This document shows positions 1-8,615 of a stretch of DNA of 64,000 bases, piece after piece. The stretch is from Acidiphilium acidophilum (lineage in GTDB: Bacteria > Pseudomonadota > Alphaproteobacteria > Acetobacterales > Acetobacteraceae), in the NCBI RefSeq assembly GCF_033842475.1, contig NZ_JAWXYB010000018.1, positions 1,967,501 to 2,031,500 of the forward strand. The letters run 5' to 3'. Both the position numbers and the translations under genes were made by a program. How positions within the stretch are numbered: position 1 is the stretch's first letter; each line of letters begins with the position of its first letter. Under the pieces are notes generated by a model. It saw nothing but the letters and a program-made list of their open reading frames with translations. It was not told the origin of the DNA and ran no database searches.

Positions 1-736
1 ACCGCCGCGCCAGATCCACGATCTGCCACCCGGCCTCAACGAACAGGCGTTTGCGGTCGGAATGGGTCGCCAGCAGCGAGCCGTTGCCCGGCAGCGCCAG
101 CCCGAGCGCCTCGGTCAGGCAGTTCATCGAATTGGCGGTGAACATCCCCGAGCACGAACCGCAGGTCGGGCACGCCGAGCGTTCCATCACCGCCGCCTGC
201 TCGTCGGTCTGGGTCGGATCGGCGGCGGCAACCATCGCGGTGATCAGATCGACCGCCTTGGTCGTCCCTTCCGCGACATACTTGCCCGCCTCCATCGGCC
301 CGCCCGAGACGAAGATCGCCGGAATATTCAGCCGCAGCGCCGCCATCAGCATGCCGGGCGTGATCTTGTCGCAATTGGAAATGCACACCAGCGCATCGGC
401 GCAATGGGCATTGACCATGTACTCCACCGAATCCGCGATCAACTCGCGCGAGGGCAGCGAATACAGCATCCCGCCATGCCCCATCGCGATCCCGTCATCG
501 ACCGCGATGGTATTGAATTCCTTGGCGACCCCGCCCGCCGCCTCGATCTCGCGCGCCACCAGCTGCCCCATATCCTTGAGGTGCACATGGCCGGGGACGA
601 ACTGGGTGAAGGAATTGGCGATCGCGATGATCGGCTTGCCGAAATCCCCATCGCCCATCCCGGTCGCGCGCCAGAGCGCGCGGGCACCGGCCATGTTGCG
701 GCCATGAGTCGAGGTACGGGAACGATAATGCGGCAT
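1..736 (-). CDS. ilvD: Dihydroxy-acid dehydratase, partial (N-terminal 245 residues)
   Basis: This enzyme dehydrates 2,3-dihydroxy-acids to 2-keto acids, the third common step of valine, leucine and isoleucine synthesis, in the cytoplasm. The frame starts at the ATG at 736-734 and stays open to the window edge, so the C-terminal part is missing. The N-terminus ([19 protein letters not shown]) is typical of IlvD. The family signature NCDKITPGM lies at residues 121-129, and a second cysteine cluster (CPTCGSC) at 189-195. These cysteines are expected to be iron-sulfur ligands. The high conservation makes the start and identity secure. The neighbour upstream in transcription is an intergenic region with a TATAAT box. 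Confidence 0.95.
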   Translation of the reverse strand, partial: MPHYRSRTSTHGRNMAGARALWRATGMGDGDFGKPIIAIANSFTQFVPGHVHLKDMGQLVAREIEAAGGVAKEFNTIAVDDGIAMGHGGMLYSLPSRELIADSVEYMVNAHCADALVCISNCDKITPGMLMAALRLNIPAIFVSGGPMEAGKYVAEGTTKAVDLITAMVAAADPTQTDEQAAVMERSACPTCGSCSGMFTANSMNCLTEALGLALPGNGSLLATHSDRKRLFVEAGWQIVDLARR

Positions 737-766
737 GATCGTGGTTTCCGGTCGAATGTTTCGAAA

Positions 767-772
767 ATTATA
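767..772 (-). promoter_or_regulatory. Candidate -10 box for ilvD
   Basis: On the minus strand a perfect TATAAT lies about 31 bases upstream of the ilvD ATG. That would give a short 5' leader of roughly 25 nt. No convincing -35 hexamer is visible 16-18 bases further up, so this is only a candidate. Confidence 0.35.
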
Positions 773-795
773 GGCGGATTGCTGTCGTGCCGCTA

Positions 796-852
796 CCGGG
801 GTCGACGCAGGGCTGATCGCCGCAGCCGATCACAAGCGATCGACGACCCCGG
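796..852. repeat. Inverted repeat in the ilvD upstream region
   Basis: A 9-bp inverted repeat, CCGGGGTCG (796-804) and CGACCCCGG (844-852), is separated by 39 bases that contain several GATC/CGATC motifs. It lies upstream of the candidate ilvD -10 box. It could be a regulator binding site or an RNA structure. Nothing else ties it to a function. Confidence 0.35.
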
Positions 853-953
853 CGATCCCATACGCGATAGAGAATTGCCATATTTGACCAATAAAAACCC
901 GCCTCACGTCTGTCGATCCCAACCCGTCCACCCCAAACCCGGTACAAAACCAA

Positions 954-993
954 ATCAAAAAAGTTTTTTGCTTCTTTTTTACAAAAAAGAAGC
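954..993 (-). repeat. Palindromic intergenic repeat, copy A
   Basis: A perfect 11-bp stem (GCTTCTTTTTT 970-980 and AAAAAAGAAGC 983-993) with a 2-base loop is followed, on the minus strand, by a CAAAAAACTTTTTTGAT flank. The same core and flank recur at about 8352, 12769, 12853, 32388 and 32485. This is the best-supported repeat family in the window. The copy sits at the 3' end of the hpnN/RHH gene pair and could also act in transcription termination. Confidence 0.8.
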
Positions 994-1000
994 CGTCCCT

Positions 1001-1213
1001 TCATCCATCCTTCGCCTCTCCCAGCGCAAACACCCGCAACGCCGAAGCCAGCGCCTCATCCGCGCCGCGCCCTTCGTCGATCGTGCGCACCATCGCGGCC
1101 AGCGTCACCTCCCGCCGCGCCGCCGCCGCCTCCAGCGCCGCCCAGAACGCCGGTTCGAGGGCAATGCTGGTCCGGTGTCCCGAAAGCGAGATGCTGCGCT
1201 TGATCAGGCTCAT
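1001..1213 (-). CDS. Ribbon-helix-helix domain protein
   Basis: A 70-residue protein whose N-terminal part (KRSISLSGHRTSIALEPAFW, residues 5-24) matches the RHH_4 type of ribbon-helix-helix domain, a DNA-binding fold of small dimeric repressors. The rest predicts as two helices. It overlaps the end of the preceding RND exporter gene by four bases (ATGA), so the two are probably translationally coupled. A regulatory role is inferred from the fold only. The target is unknown, and no autoregulatory operator was recognised. The start at 1213 is fixed by the overlap and by the family N-terminus. Confidence 0.75.
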   Translation of the reverse strand: MSLIKRSISLSGHRTSIALEPAFWAALEAAAARREVTLAAMVRTIDEGRGADEALASALRVFALGEAKDG

Positions 1214-3786
1214 TCCCGGCGCGTCAGAATATAGAGCAGCGCGGGCAGGAACACGAAGGTTGCGATCAGCACGGCGAGCAGGCTCAGCAGCAGCAACTCG
1301 CCGAGGCTCGCGGTCCCCCGGTCATGCGAGGCCGCGAGCGAGCCGAAGGCGGTGCCGGTGGTCAGCGCCGAGAACAGCACCGCCCGCGCGGTCGCCGAGC
1401 CGAGCAGGTTCTTCATTCCCGCCCGCCAGTTCATCACGAAATACACATTGAACGACACACCCACGCCCAGCAGCAGCGGCAGGGCGATGATATTGGCATA
1501 ATCGAGCGACATCCCGGCCAGCCGCGCAAACAGGGCGGTCAGGAAGGCCGAGAGCGCCAGCGTGAGCACCACCAGCGCCGAATCCCGCGCCGAGCGCAGA
1601 AAGATCATCAGAATAACCGCGATCGCCACCGCTCCGAGCGCTGCGGCCTCGCGGAACGCACCGAGAATGGTCTTCGCGGTCGCCACCGTGGTCGCCGCCG
1701 GCCCGGCCACCACCGGCACCACTTTCTGCGTCGCGGCGACGAATTTCCACAATCCCGCCGAGGACTGTGCCGCCTTGGTCGGAATCACCTGCACCCGGAC
1801 CCGCCCATCGGGCAGAAACCAGTCGGCCTTGAGCGCCGGCGGCAGATTTGCAGCCGTGATCGGCTGCGCCGAGAGCGCATCGTTCAATCGCGTCAGTTCA
1901 CCCGGCAGATATTTCACCAGCGCCGCATTCGTCGCCATCAGCCTTGCATCCGGCATCGCCTTCAGCCGGTCCAGCGCCTGACCGATACCGATCAACGGCG
2001 AGGTCTTCGGCAGTTTCGCCGCGACCGTGGCAATCTCCGCCGCCGCCTTCGCCGCCGCCGTCCGCAACCGCGCGGGAGTCACCGCCGGGGGTGTGCCCGC
2101 GGCGAGGGACGGGGCCAGAATCCCCTGGGTCTGCTGGATCATCGCGAGTTTCGCGGTCTGGTGGGTCGGAATGAAGGTCGCGCCCGAGATCACCTGCGAG
2201 ACCTCGGGCAATTTGGCGAATTTCGCGGCCAGCACCCGCGCCTGCGGCAGATCCTTCGCCAACGCATCGACATAGAACGGATTGGTCACCGACTTGCCGA
2301 GCAGCGTCTTCAGCGTCCGCATCGCCTCGGTATTCGGATTCTGGGTATCGAGCGGATTGGCGTCGAACCGCACCGTCGCCACGGAAACAATTCCCGCAAT
2401 CGCGAGGATGCCAAACACGGCGAGCACCGGCCTGCCGTGGCGCTTGAGCACATGATCGCCCCAATCGCCGAGCGGAAACCCGATCCGTTCCACCTCGCCG
2501 CGCGGCCGCGTCAATGCCAGCAGGGCGGGCAGCAGCGTGATGGTACAAAAAAACGCGATCAGCATGCCGATCCCGGCAATCTCGCCCAGTTCGGCCACCC
2601 CGATGAAGCTGGTCGGCGCGAAGGCGAGAAACCCGCAGGCGGTGGCCACCGAAGCCAGCGCGATCTGCGTTCCCGCCTCGTCCGCCGCCCCCACCATCGC
2701 CAGCACCGGATCATCGATCCGCCGCCGCACATCGCGCAGCCGCACACAGAACTGGATCGCGAAATCCACCGCCAGCCCGACGAACAGGATCGCGAACGCC
2801 ACCGAAATCAGGTTGAGCGTCCCGATCGCCACGGCGGCGAAGCTCAGCGTAAGCCCCAGCCCTGCCACCAGCGTGATCAAAATCGGCACGATCATCCGCC
2901 ATGACCGCACCGCCAGGATCAACCACAGCGTGATCAGCGACAGGCTGATCACCAGCCCCAGCACCATGCCTTGGGTCAGGCTCGCGAACTGCTCGTCCGA
3001 TAGCGGGATCTGCCCGGTGTAATTCACCGTCGCACTCCCCGCCTTCACCGAAGGCAGTGTCGCCGCAATCCGCCGCAACGCCGCCGTCGCCGCCCCGCCC
3101 GGTTCGAGCGTGCCGTGATCGAGCACGGGGTGGATCAGCACGAAACGCACATCGCCCTGCTGGGCCGAAACGCTCGGCGTCAGCAGCTTCTGCCACGAAA
3201 TCGGCTTCGGATGCCCCGCCGCCGCCTCATCGAGCGCGGTCCTGAAACTCTTCAACTGCGCATCGTATGGCTTGAGATCGGCCTGCCCCGCGCCCACGCC
3301 CACCGCCATCAGGTCGAGCGCCTTGAACAACCCCGCCGCCGAAGGATCGGCCGAAAGCTGGCCGAGAAACGGCTGCGCCGTCACGATCGAATTAAGCAGG
3401 CTCGCGAGTTGCGCCTGCGGCAGCAGCAACAGCCCGTCATTGCGATAGAACCGTCCGGTTCCCGGCCGCGATACGTCCTTGAAATTGGTCTTGTCCGCCG
3501 CAACGCCCGCCGCCAGCGCCTTCGCCGTCGCATCCGCCCCTTCCGGCGTCTCATTGCGCACCACCGCCACGATCAGATCGTTGAACTGGGGAAACGCCTT
3601 GTCGAACACGATCTGCTCCTTGCGCCAGGGCAGATTGCGGGCAAACAGATGATCGGTATTGGTATCGATCCCGAGATGCCCCCGGGCATAGGCCAGTCCC
3701 AGCCCGATAACCACCAGATACAGCGCGATCACCGCGAACGCATGCGCGCGGCTGCGTGCCACGAGCGTCATGATCAGTTTACGCAT
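1210..3786 (-). CDS. hpnN: Hopanoid-associated RND transporter HpnN
   Basis: An 858-residue inner-membrane protein of the RND/MMPL superfamily. It has one N-terminal membrane segment (about residues 12-33), a large periplasmic loop, a membrane bundle around 270-430 containing the GLAVDFAIQF motif, a second loop, and a final bundle from about 720 to 855. Length and the N-terminal sequence after the first helix (HLGIDTNTDHLF) fit HpnN, which moves hopanoids toward the outer membrane in hopanoid producers. A squalene-hopene cyclase gene at 43878 shows the organism makes hopanoids, but no other hpn gene is adjacent. A general MMPL exporter is the alternative. The gene is followed, with a 4-base overlap, by the RHH protein gene. 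Confidence 0.8.
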   Translation of the reverse strand: MRKLIMTLVARSRAHAFAVIALYLVVIGLGLAYARGHLGIDTNTDHLFARNLPWRKEQIVFDKAFPQFNDLIVAVVRNETPEGADATAKALAAGVAADKTNFKDVSRPGTGRFYRNDGLLLLPQAQLASLLNSIVTAQPFLGQLSADPSAAGLFKALDLMAVGVGAGQADLKPYDAQLKSFRTALDEAAAGHPKPISWQKLLTPSVSAQQGDVRFVLIHPVLDHGTLEPGGAATAALRRIAATLPSVKAGSATVNYTGQIPLSDEQFASLTQGMVLGLVISLSLITLWLILAVRSWRMIVPILITLVAGLGLTLSFAAVAIGTLNLISVAFAILFVGLAVDFAIQFCVRLRDVRRRIDDPVLAMVGAADEAGTQIALASVATACGFLAFAPTSFIGVAELGEIAGIGMLIAFFCTITLLPALLALTRPRGEVERIGFPLGDWGDHVLKRHGRPVLAVFGILAIAGIVSVATVRFDANPLDTQNPNTEAMRTLKTLLGKSVTNPFYVDALAKDLPQARVLAAKFAKLPEVSQVISGATFIPTHQTAKLAMIQQTQGILAPSLAAGTPPAVTPARLRTAAAKAAAEIATVAAKLPKTSPLIGIGQALDRLKAMPDARLMATNAALVKYLPGELTRLNDALSAQPITAANLPPALKADWFLPDGRVRVQVIPTKAAQSSAGLWKFVAATQKVVPVVAGPAATTVATAKTILGAFREAAALGAVAIAVILMIFLRSARDSALVVLTLALSAFLTALFARLAGMSLDYANIIALPLLLGVGVSFNVYFVMNWRAGMKNLLGSATARAVLFSALTTGTAFGSLAASHDRGTASLGELLLLSLLAVLIATFVFLPALLYILTRRE

Positions 3787-3847
3787 CGAACCATCCCGAC
3801 ATTGCCGCCGCTATATAGGTCCGATCGGAGGATCGCGTAACCGGCCC

Positions 3848-4882
3848 CTAGCTGCGCACCAGCTCCCGCCCGATCAACCGCGCGGGCGCGGCGAAGCCAT
3901 GCCGGCGCAGCCCCGCCACCGCCCCGGGATGGATCGCCACCGGATCGTCGTCGCTGATCCAGTCGGTATCCGGCAACGCGCCGCGCAGCACGATCCGGTG
4001 ATCGAGCGCCGCCGCCGTCAACCGCGCGACCAGCGCATCCGGCAGATCCGCCCGCCCGATCGCAATGGCTCCCGAGCCGATCGTCGCCACCCCGATCCCC
4101 TGCCCCGGCAGGCTCGCCTGCGGAATCACGGTCGCCGCCGTCCCCACCACCCTCCGGCGCATCGCATCCTGCTGGCGCCGATCGATCCCGAGCAGATTGA
4201 ACCCCCCGCGATGCGCCGCCGCCACCAGCGCCGGCAGCGGCGTGATCCCGATAAACGCGCACGCCCCGATCCGCCTTTGCCGCATCAGTTCGATCTGTTC
4301 GGCATAAAGCCCGGCGATCGTCAGCCGCGGCGCAATCCCCACCGCCCCCAGCAACGGCCCGGTCAGCACCGCACTCGCCCCGCCCGCCGGCCCGACCCCC
4401 ACGACCGCCCCCGCGAGATCCTCCAACCGGCGGATCCGTCCCCCGCGCGGCGCAATCACCTGCCAGCTTGCCTGATAGATCGGAAACAGCGCGCGGAACC
4501 CGCGCAGCTTCACCCGCCCGGTCCAGGTCGCATCGCCCTGCCAGGCCTGCGCCGCCACCGCCATGGTGGTGAGCCCGAGCTGCGCCGCCCCCTGCTCGAC
4601 CAGCAGGATATTCGCCGCACTGCCGCCCGAAACACGATAGGACAGCGTCACATGCGCCGCCTGCGCCACGCGCTGGCCCCATTCCGGCCCGTATTCGGCA
4701 AATCCACCCCCCGGCTCACCGGTCGCCATGGTCAGCGCGCCGCCGAACGAAATCCCCGCCGCCCCCGCTCGCGTCGCCCCCACACGCGCCGCCTCGGCAC
4801 TCGCCATCCCGGCATGCCCGAGTCCCGCGCCGATCACACCGCCCATCGCCGCACCGAGCACGCGCCGCCGCCCTTGATTCAT
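3848..4882 (-). CDS. TAXI family TRAP transporter solute-binding protein
   Basis: A 344-residue exported protein. The N-terminus has an arginine cluster followed by a hydrophobic stretch (GRRRVLGAAMGG), so it may be a Tat or lipid-free Sec signal of about 29 residues. The mature part begins with the motif MATGEPGGGFAEYG. With later features such as VSGGSAANILLVEQG and VGVGPAGGAS, this is typical of the TAXI (TRAP-associated extracytoplasmic immunogenic) binding proteins. These normally capture organic acids or amino acids for a fused DctQM permease. No permease gene lies next to it, so the transport partner must be elsewhere or the protein acts in sensing. The ligand cannot be deduced. Confidence 0.8.
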   Translation of the reverse strand: MNQGRRRVLGAAMGGVIGAGLGHAGMASAEAARVGATRAGAAGISFGGALTMATGEPGGGFAEYGPEWGQRVAQAAHVTLSYRVSGGSAANILLVEQGAAQLGLTTMAVAAQAWQGDATWTGRVKLRGFRALFPIYQASWQVIAPRGGRIRRLEDLAGAVVGVGPAGGASAVLTGPLLGAVGIAPRLTIAGLYAEQIELMRQRRIGACAFIGITPLPALVAAAHRGGFNLLGIDRRQQDAMRRRVVGTAATVIPQASLPGQGIGVATIGSGAIAIGRADLPDALVARLTAAALDHRIVLRGALPDTDWISDDDPVAIHPGAVAGLRRHGFAAPARLIGRELVRS

Positions 4883-4971
4883 TCCCGTTCCTCCTCTTCA
4901 GCCGATCGAAACCTTGCCGTGTCCCGTCCCGAATGAGTCACCCGAAATTCGGGCAGAACCATGACGATCCG

Positions 4972-5922
4972 CTAAATCAGCCGCCGCGCTCGATCCATCG
5001 CCGCCAGCAGCGCCGCCCGCACCCCGGGCTCCAACGCCGAATGCCCGGCATCCGCCACCATGGTCAACCGCGCTCCCGGCCACGCCGCCGCAAGATCGAA
5101 CGCGGTCTGCGGCGGACAGATCATGTCATACCGCCCCTGCACGATCTCGGCGGGCACATGCCGCAACCGGTCCATATGCGCGAGCAACCCGCCTTCGGGC
5201 AGGAACAGCCCATGCGCGAAATAATACGCCTCGATCCGCGCGAGCCCGATCGCGGTCCGGTCATGCGCGAAAGCCGCCACCGTCTCGAAACTCGGCAGCA
5301 GCGTCGAACACGACCCCTCGTAAACCGACCACGCCCGCGCCGCCGGCCCGTGAACATCCGGGTTCGCATCGCACAGCCGCCGCAGATAACTGCCGAGCAG
5401 ATCGCCCCGCTCGCCCGGCGGCAGAAAATTCACCAGCGCCGCATGGGCATCGGGAAAAAACTGCGCTATCCCGTGCAGAAACCACTCGACCTCCCCCGGC
5501 CGCCCGAGAAAAATCCCCCGCAGCACCATCGCCGCCACCCGCTCCGGATGCGCCTGCCCATAGGCCAGCGCCAGCGTCGACCCCCACGACCCGCCGAACA
5601 GCACGAACCGCTCGATCCCGTGAAACTGCCGCAACACCTCGATATCCGCGACCAGATCGCCAGTGGTATTGGCATGCAGCCCGCCCAGCGGCGTCGAACG
5701 CCCCGCCCCGCGCTGATCGAAAATCACCACCCGCCACACCGCCGGATCGAAAAACCGCCGATGCACCGAACCCGCCCCCGCGCCCGGCCCGCCATGCAGA
5801 AACAGCACCGGCTTGCCGCGCGGATTGCCGACCTGCTCCCAATAAATCACATGCCCGCCGCTCACCGGCAGATACCCGGTCTGATACGGCCCGATCTCCG
5901 GGTACAAATCCCCGCGCGGCAT
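4972..5922 (-). CDS. pip: Proline iminopeptidase
   Basis: A 316-residue cytoplasmic alpha/beta hydrolase (S33 family) that removes N-terminal proline from peptides. The oxyanion-hole motif HGGPG is at residues 43-47. The nucleophile elbow GGSWGS has Ser112. The acid is in GRYDMICPP near 265 and the histidine in DAGHSAL near 293. The start at 5922 is preferred because the family begins about there (LYPEIGPYQTG). An in-frame ATG at 5952 would add ten residues and overlap the upstream aminotransferase gene, whose stop is at 5924-5926. The two genes are therefore nearly contiguous and probably cotranscribed. Confidence 0.92.
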   Translation of the reverse strand: MPRGDLYPEIGPYQTGYLPVSGGHVIYWEQVGNPRGKPVLFLHGGPGAGAGSVHRRFFDPAVWRVVIFDQRGAGRSTPLGGLHANTTGDLVADIEVLRQFHGIERFVLFGGSWGSTLALAYGQAHPERVAAMVLRGIFLGRPGEVEWFLHGIAQFFPDAHAALVNFLPPGERGDLLGSYLRRLCDANPDVHGPAARAWSVYEGSCSTLLPSFETVAAFAHDRTAIGLARIEAYYFAHGLFLPEGGLLAHMDRLRHVPAEIVQGRYDMICPPQTAFDLAAAWPGARLTMVADAGHSALEPGVRAALLAAMDRARRLI

Positions 5923-5923
5923 C

Positions 5924-7072
5924 TCAGCCCCCCGTCTCATCCGATCCGCCAAACGCCGCGATCACCCGCGCCACCTGCGCATCGCTCAAATCCGGATGCA
6001 GCGGCAACGCCATGATCCGCGTCGCGACATCCTCGGAAACCGGCAACGCCACCCCATCATGCGCCGCCCGATACGCCGGCTGATGATGCAAGGGCCGGGG
6101 ATAATAAATCGCACTCGGCACCCCCCGCGCCGTCAACCGCGCCTGCGCCGCATCCCGCGCCGCCCCGTCCGCACACAATACCGCATAAATCGCCCAGGCA
6201 CTCGCCGCCTCCGCCACCCGCGCCGGCACACCCACGCGCCCCGCCAGCCCGGCATCATAAGCGCACGCAATCGCCTCGCGCCGCGCCAGCTCCGCCTCGA
6301 ACACCTCCAGCTTCGCCAGCAGCACCGCCGCCTGCAAGGTATCGAGCCGCCCGTTCATCCCGATCCGCTGAACATCGTAGCGCGTCGTCCCCTCGCCATG
6401 GGTCCGCAAACTCCGGTACAAGGCCGCCCGCTCGGCACTCTCGGTGAACAACGCCCCGCCATCGCCATAAGCCCCGAGCGGCTTGGACGGAAAAAAACTC
6501 ACCGCCGTCGCATCCGCCTCACGTCCCAGCCGCGCCCCCTCCAGCGCCGCCCCGAACGCCTGGGCGCAATCATCGAGCGTGAACAGCCCCTCTTCCGCCG
6601 CAATCGCCCGCAACTCCGGCCACGGCGCCGGCTGCCCGAACAAATCCACCCCGATAATCGCGCGCGGCCGCAGCCCCCGCGTCACCGCATCGCCGATCCG
6701 CACCCGCAAATGAACCGGATCGATCTGAAACGTCGCCGGATCGATATCCACGAACACCGGCATCGCCCCCAGCAGCAACGGCACCTCGGCGGTCGCGGTA
6801 TAGGTGAACGCCGGCAGAAACACCGCATCCCCCGGCCCGATCCCCTCCGCCATCATCGCGATCTGCAACGCATCGGTCCCGGAACTCACGCTCACGCAAT
6901 GCGCCGCACCGCAAAATGCGGCGAGCCTGCCCTCCAGCTCCGTCACTTCCGGCCCCAGAATGAACTGCCCATGCGCCAGCACCGCATCGATCCGCGCCCG
7001 CAACGCCGCCCCCAGCCGCGCCTGCTGCGCCTTCAGGTCGAGGAACGGAATGGGCGGGTCCATGATATCCAT
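5924..7072 (-). CDS. DegT/DnrJ/EryC1/StrS aminotransferase
   Basis: A 382-residue PLP enzyme of the sugar aminotransferase family, which transfers an amino group to keto-sugar nucleotides for surface polysaccharides. The cofactor lysine is Lys197 in SFFPSKPLGAYGDGG. Asp168 and Gln171 of DDCAQAFG hold the PLP ring. The sequence resembles WbpE/VioA-type enzymes, but the exact sugar cannot be told. It precedes pip and diverges from hemW. The nearby sulfotransferase, acyltransferase and glycosyltransferase remnants (10-12.7 kb) make a role in surface glycan synthesis plausible. Starts at 7072 or 7063 are both possible. Confidence 0.88.
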   Translation of the reverse strand: MDIMDPPIPFLDLKAQQARLGAALRARIDAVLAHGQFILGPEVTELEGRLAAFCGAAHCVSVSSGTDALQIAMMAEGIGPGDAVFLPAFTYTATAEVPLLLGAMPVFVDIDPATFQIDPVHLRVRIGDAVTRGLRPRAIIGVDLFGQPAPWPELRAIAAEEGLFTLDDCAQAFGAALEGARLGREADATAVSFFPSKPLGAYGDGGALFTESAERAALYRSLRTHGEGTTRYDVQRIGMNGRLDTLQAAVLLAKLEVFEAELARREAIACAYDAGLAGRVGVPARVAEAASAWAIYAVLCADGAARDAAQARLTARGVPSAIYYPRPLHHQPAYRAAHDGVALPVSEDVATRIMALPLHPDLSDAQVARVIAAFGGSDETGG

Positions 7073-7151
7073 GACCCCGGCTTATGAAACGCGCGCCGAC
7101 AAAGCAAGCCGCCCCTTTGCCCCCACCCCGGTTTTCCGACACAACCGCGCC

Positions 7152-8321
7152 ATGATCCCTGCCCCGCCACCCCTCGCCCTCTACATCCACTGGCCGTTCT
7201 GCCTCGCCAAATGCCCCTATTGCGACTTCAACTCCCACGTCCGCGACACCATCCCCCAATCCCGCTTCCGCACCGCGCTCCGCGCCGAACTCGCCTTCGA
7301 AGCCGCCCGCCTCAACACCCCCACCCGCCGCCGCCTCGGCTCGATCTTCTTCGGCGGCGGCACCCCGAGCCTGATGGACCCCGAAACCGTCGCCCTCCTG
7401 ATCGCCGACGCCACCACCCTCTTCATCCCCGCGCCGGACCTCGAAATCACCATCGAAGCCAACCCCACCAGCATCGAGGCCACCCGCTTCCGCGCCTACC
7501 GCGCCGCCGGGGTCAACCGCGTCTCGATCGGGGTGCAAAGCCTCGACGACGCCGCCCTCCGCTTCCTCGGCCGCAACCACACCGGCGCCGAAGCCCTCGC
7601 AGCGGTCGAACTCGGCCGCGCCATCTTCCCCCGCGCCAGCTTCGACCTGATCTACGCCCGCCCCGGCCAATCCCTCGCCGCCTGGCAATCCGAACTCGGC
7701 CGCGCCCTTGCCGTCGGCCTCGACCACCTCTCGCTCTACCAGCTCACCATCGAACCCGGCACCCAGTTCGCCACCCGCCACGCCCGCGCCGAATTCACCC
7801 TCCCCGACGACGAGTCCGCCGCCGCCCTCTACGACACCACCGCCGACATCGCGGCAACCTTCGGCCTCGCCGCCTACGAAATCTCGAACTACGCCAAACC
7901 CGGCCAGCAATCCCGCCACAACCTCGCCTACTGGCGCTACCAGGACTACGCCGGCATCGGCCCCGGCGCGCACGGACGCATCAGCCTCGGCGAGACAATC
8001 CTCGCCACCCGCCGCCACCGCGCCCCCGAGGAATGGGCCAGCCGCGTCGAAACCCACGGCCACGGCACCGTCGAACAAACCGAAATCCCTCCGCCCGACC
8101 GTGCCCTCGAAGCCCTCCTGATGGGCCTGCGCCTCACCGAAGGCATCAACCGCGCCAGCTTCGCCGCCCGCACCCAAACCCCGATCGAAACCCTCCTCGA
8201 CCCCGAAACCCTCACCCGCGCCGAACAGGCGGGCTACCTCACCCTCACCCCCAGCCACCTGACCGCCACACCCGAAGGCCGCAAACGCCTCGACTCCCTC
8301 CTCGCCGCCCTGGTCAAGTAA
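7152..8321 (+). CDS. hemW: Radical SAM heme chaperone HemW
   Basis: A 389-residue radical SAM protein, formerly annotated as oxygen-independent coproporphyrinogen oxidase. The 4Fe-4S motif is CLAKCPYC with Cys17, Cys21 and Cys24. It follows YIHWPF and precedes DFNSH, the hallmark of HemW. FGGGTPSLM and the C-terminal YWRYQDYAGIGPGAHG also fit. HemW binds heme and delivers it to respiratory enzymes. True HemN has an additional Cys (CX3CX2CXC), which is absent here. The start at 7152 is chosen because the family begins right before LYIHWPF. The gene diverges from the DegT aminotransferase gene and is followed by palindromic repeat copy B. Confidence 0.92.
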   Translation: MIPAPPPLALYIHWPFCLAKCPYCDFNSHVRDTIPQSRFRTALRAELAFEAARLNTPTRRRLGSIFFGGGTPSLMDPETVALLIADATTLFIPAPDLEITIEANPTSIEATRFRAYRAAGVNRVSIGVQSLDDAALRFLGRNHTGAEALAAVELGRAIFPRASFDLIYARPGQSLAAWQSELGRALAVGLDHLSLYQLTIEPGTQFATRHARAEFTLPDDESAAALYDTTADIAATFGLAAYEISNYAKPGQQSRHNLAYWRYQDYAGIGPGAHGRISLGETILATRRHRAPEEWASRVETHGHGTVEQTEIPPPDRALEALLMGLRLTEGINRASFAARTQTPIETLLDPETLTRAEQAGYLTLTPSHLTATPEGRKRLDSLLAALVK

Positions 8322-8351
8322 CGAAACCACTCTCAACCAAGTCTAGAAAGC

Positions 8352-8405
8352 GCTTCTTTTTTGTAAAAAAGAAGCAAAAAACTTTTTTTGATCTAGGTTC
8401 GTGCC
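8352..8405 (+). repeat. Palindromic intergenic repeat, copy B
   Basis: GCTTCTTTTTT (8352-8362) pairs with AAAAAAGAAGC (8365-8375). The flank CAAAAAACTTTTTTTGATCTAGG and GTGCC (to 8405) is shared with copies C and E. It lies just after hemW and at the left edge of the accessory island. Confidence 0.8.
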
Positions 8406-8540
8406 GCTTGAGATTTTTGCGCGATTTAATCGGAAATCGAACGCCGAAGGACAACCTCCGCGCGCTTGCTTGATTTGTAGCTGGAAATTAACTTAATAAT
8501 TAACATAAATCCACTCATTCAGGCGACGGATTGAATAGGT

Positions 8541-8612
8541 ATGCTGATGATTGCAGGCATTGGCGCATTTATGATCGACAGCCCGAACATCGCATCCGCA
8601 GGATATCTCTGA
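8541..8612 (+). CDS. Possible 23-codon leader ORF
   Basis: ATG at 8541 opens a 23-residue frame (MLMIAGIGAFMIDSPNIASA then GYL) that stops three bases before the ATG of the asparagine-synthetase-like gene. The region 8400-8560 is unusually AT-rich for this genome. The ribosome binding site is weak (AATAGGT). It may be an upstream coupling ORF, a tiny peptide gene, or chance. Confidence 0.25.
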   Translation: MLMIAGIGAFMIDSPNIASAGYL

Positions 8613-8615
8613 CCC

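Noticed and set aside
737-1000. A small minus-strand protein with a lysine-rich N-terminus upstream of ilvD, or a leader-peptide attenuator
   Set aside because: The frame is made mainly by palindromic repeat copy A, and no run of branched-chain amino acid codons is visible.
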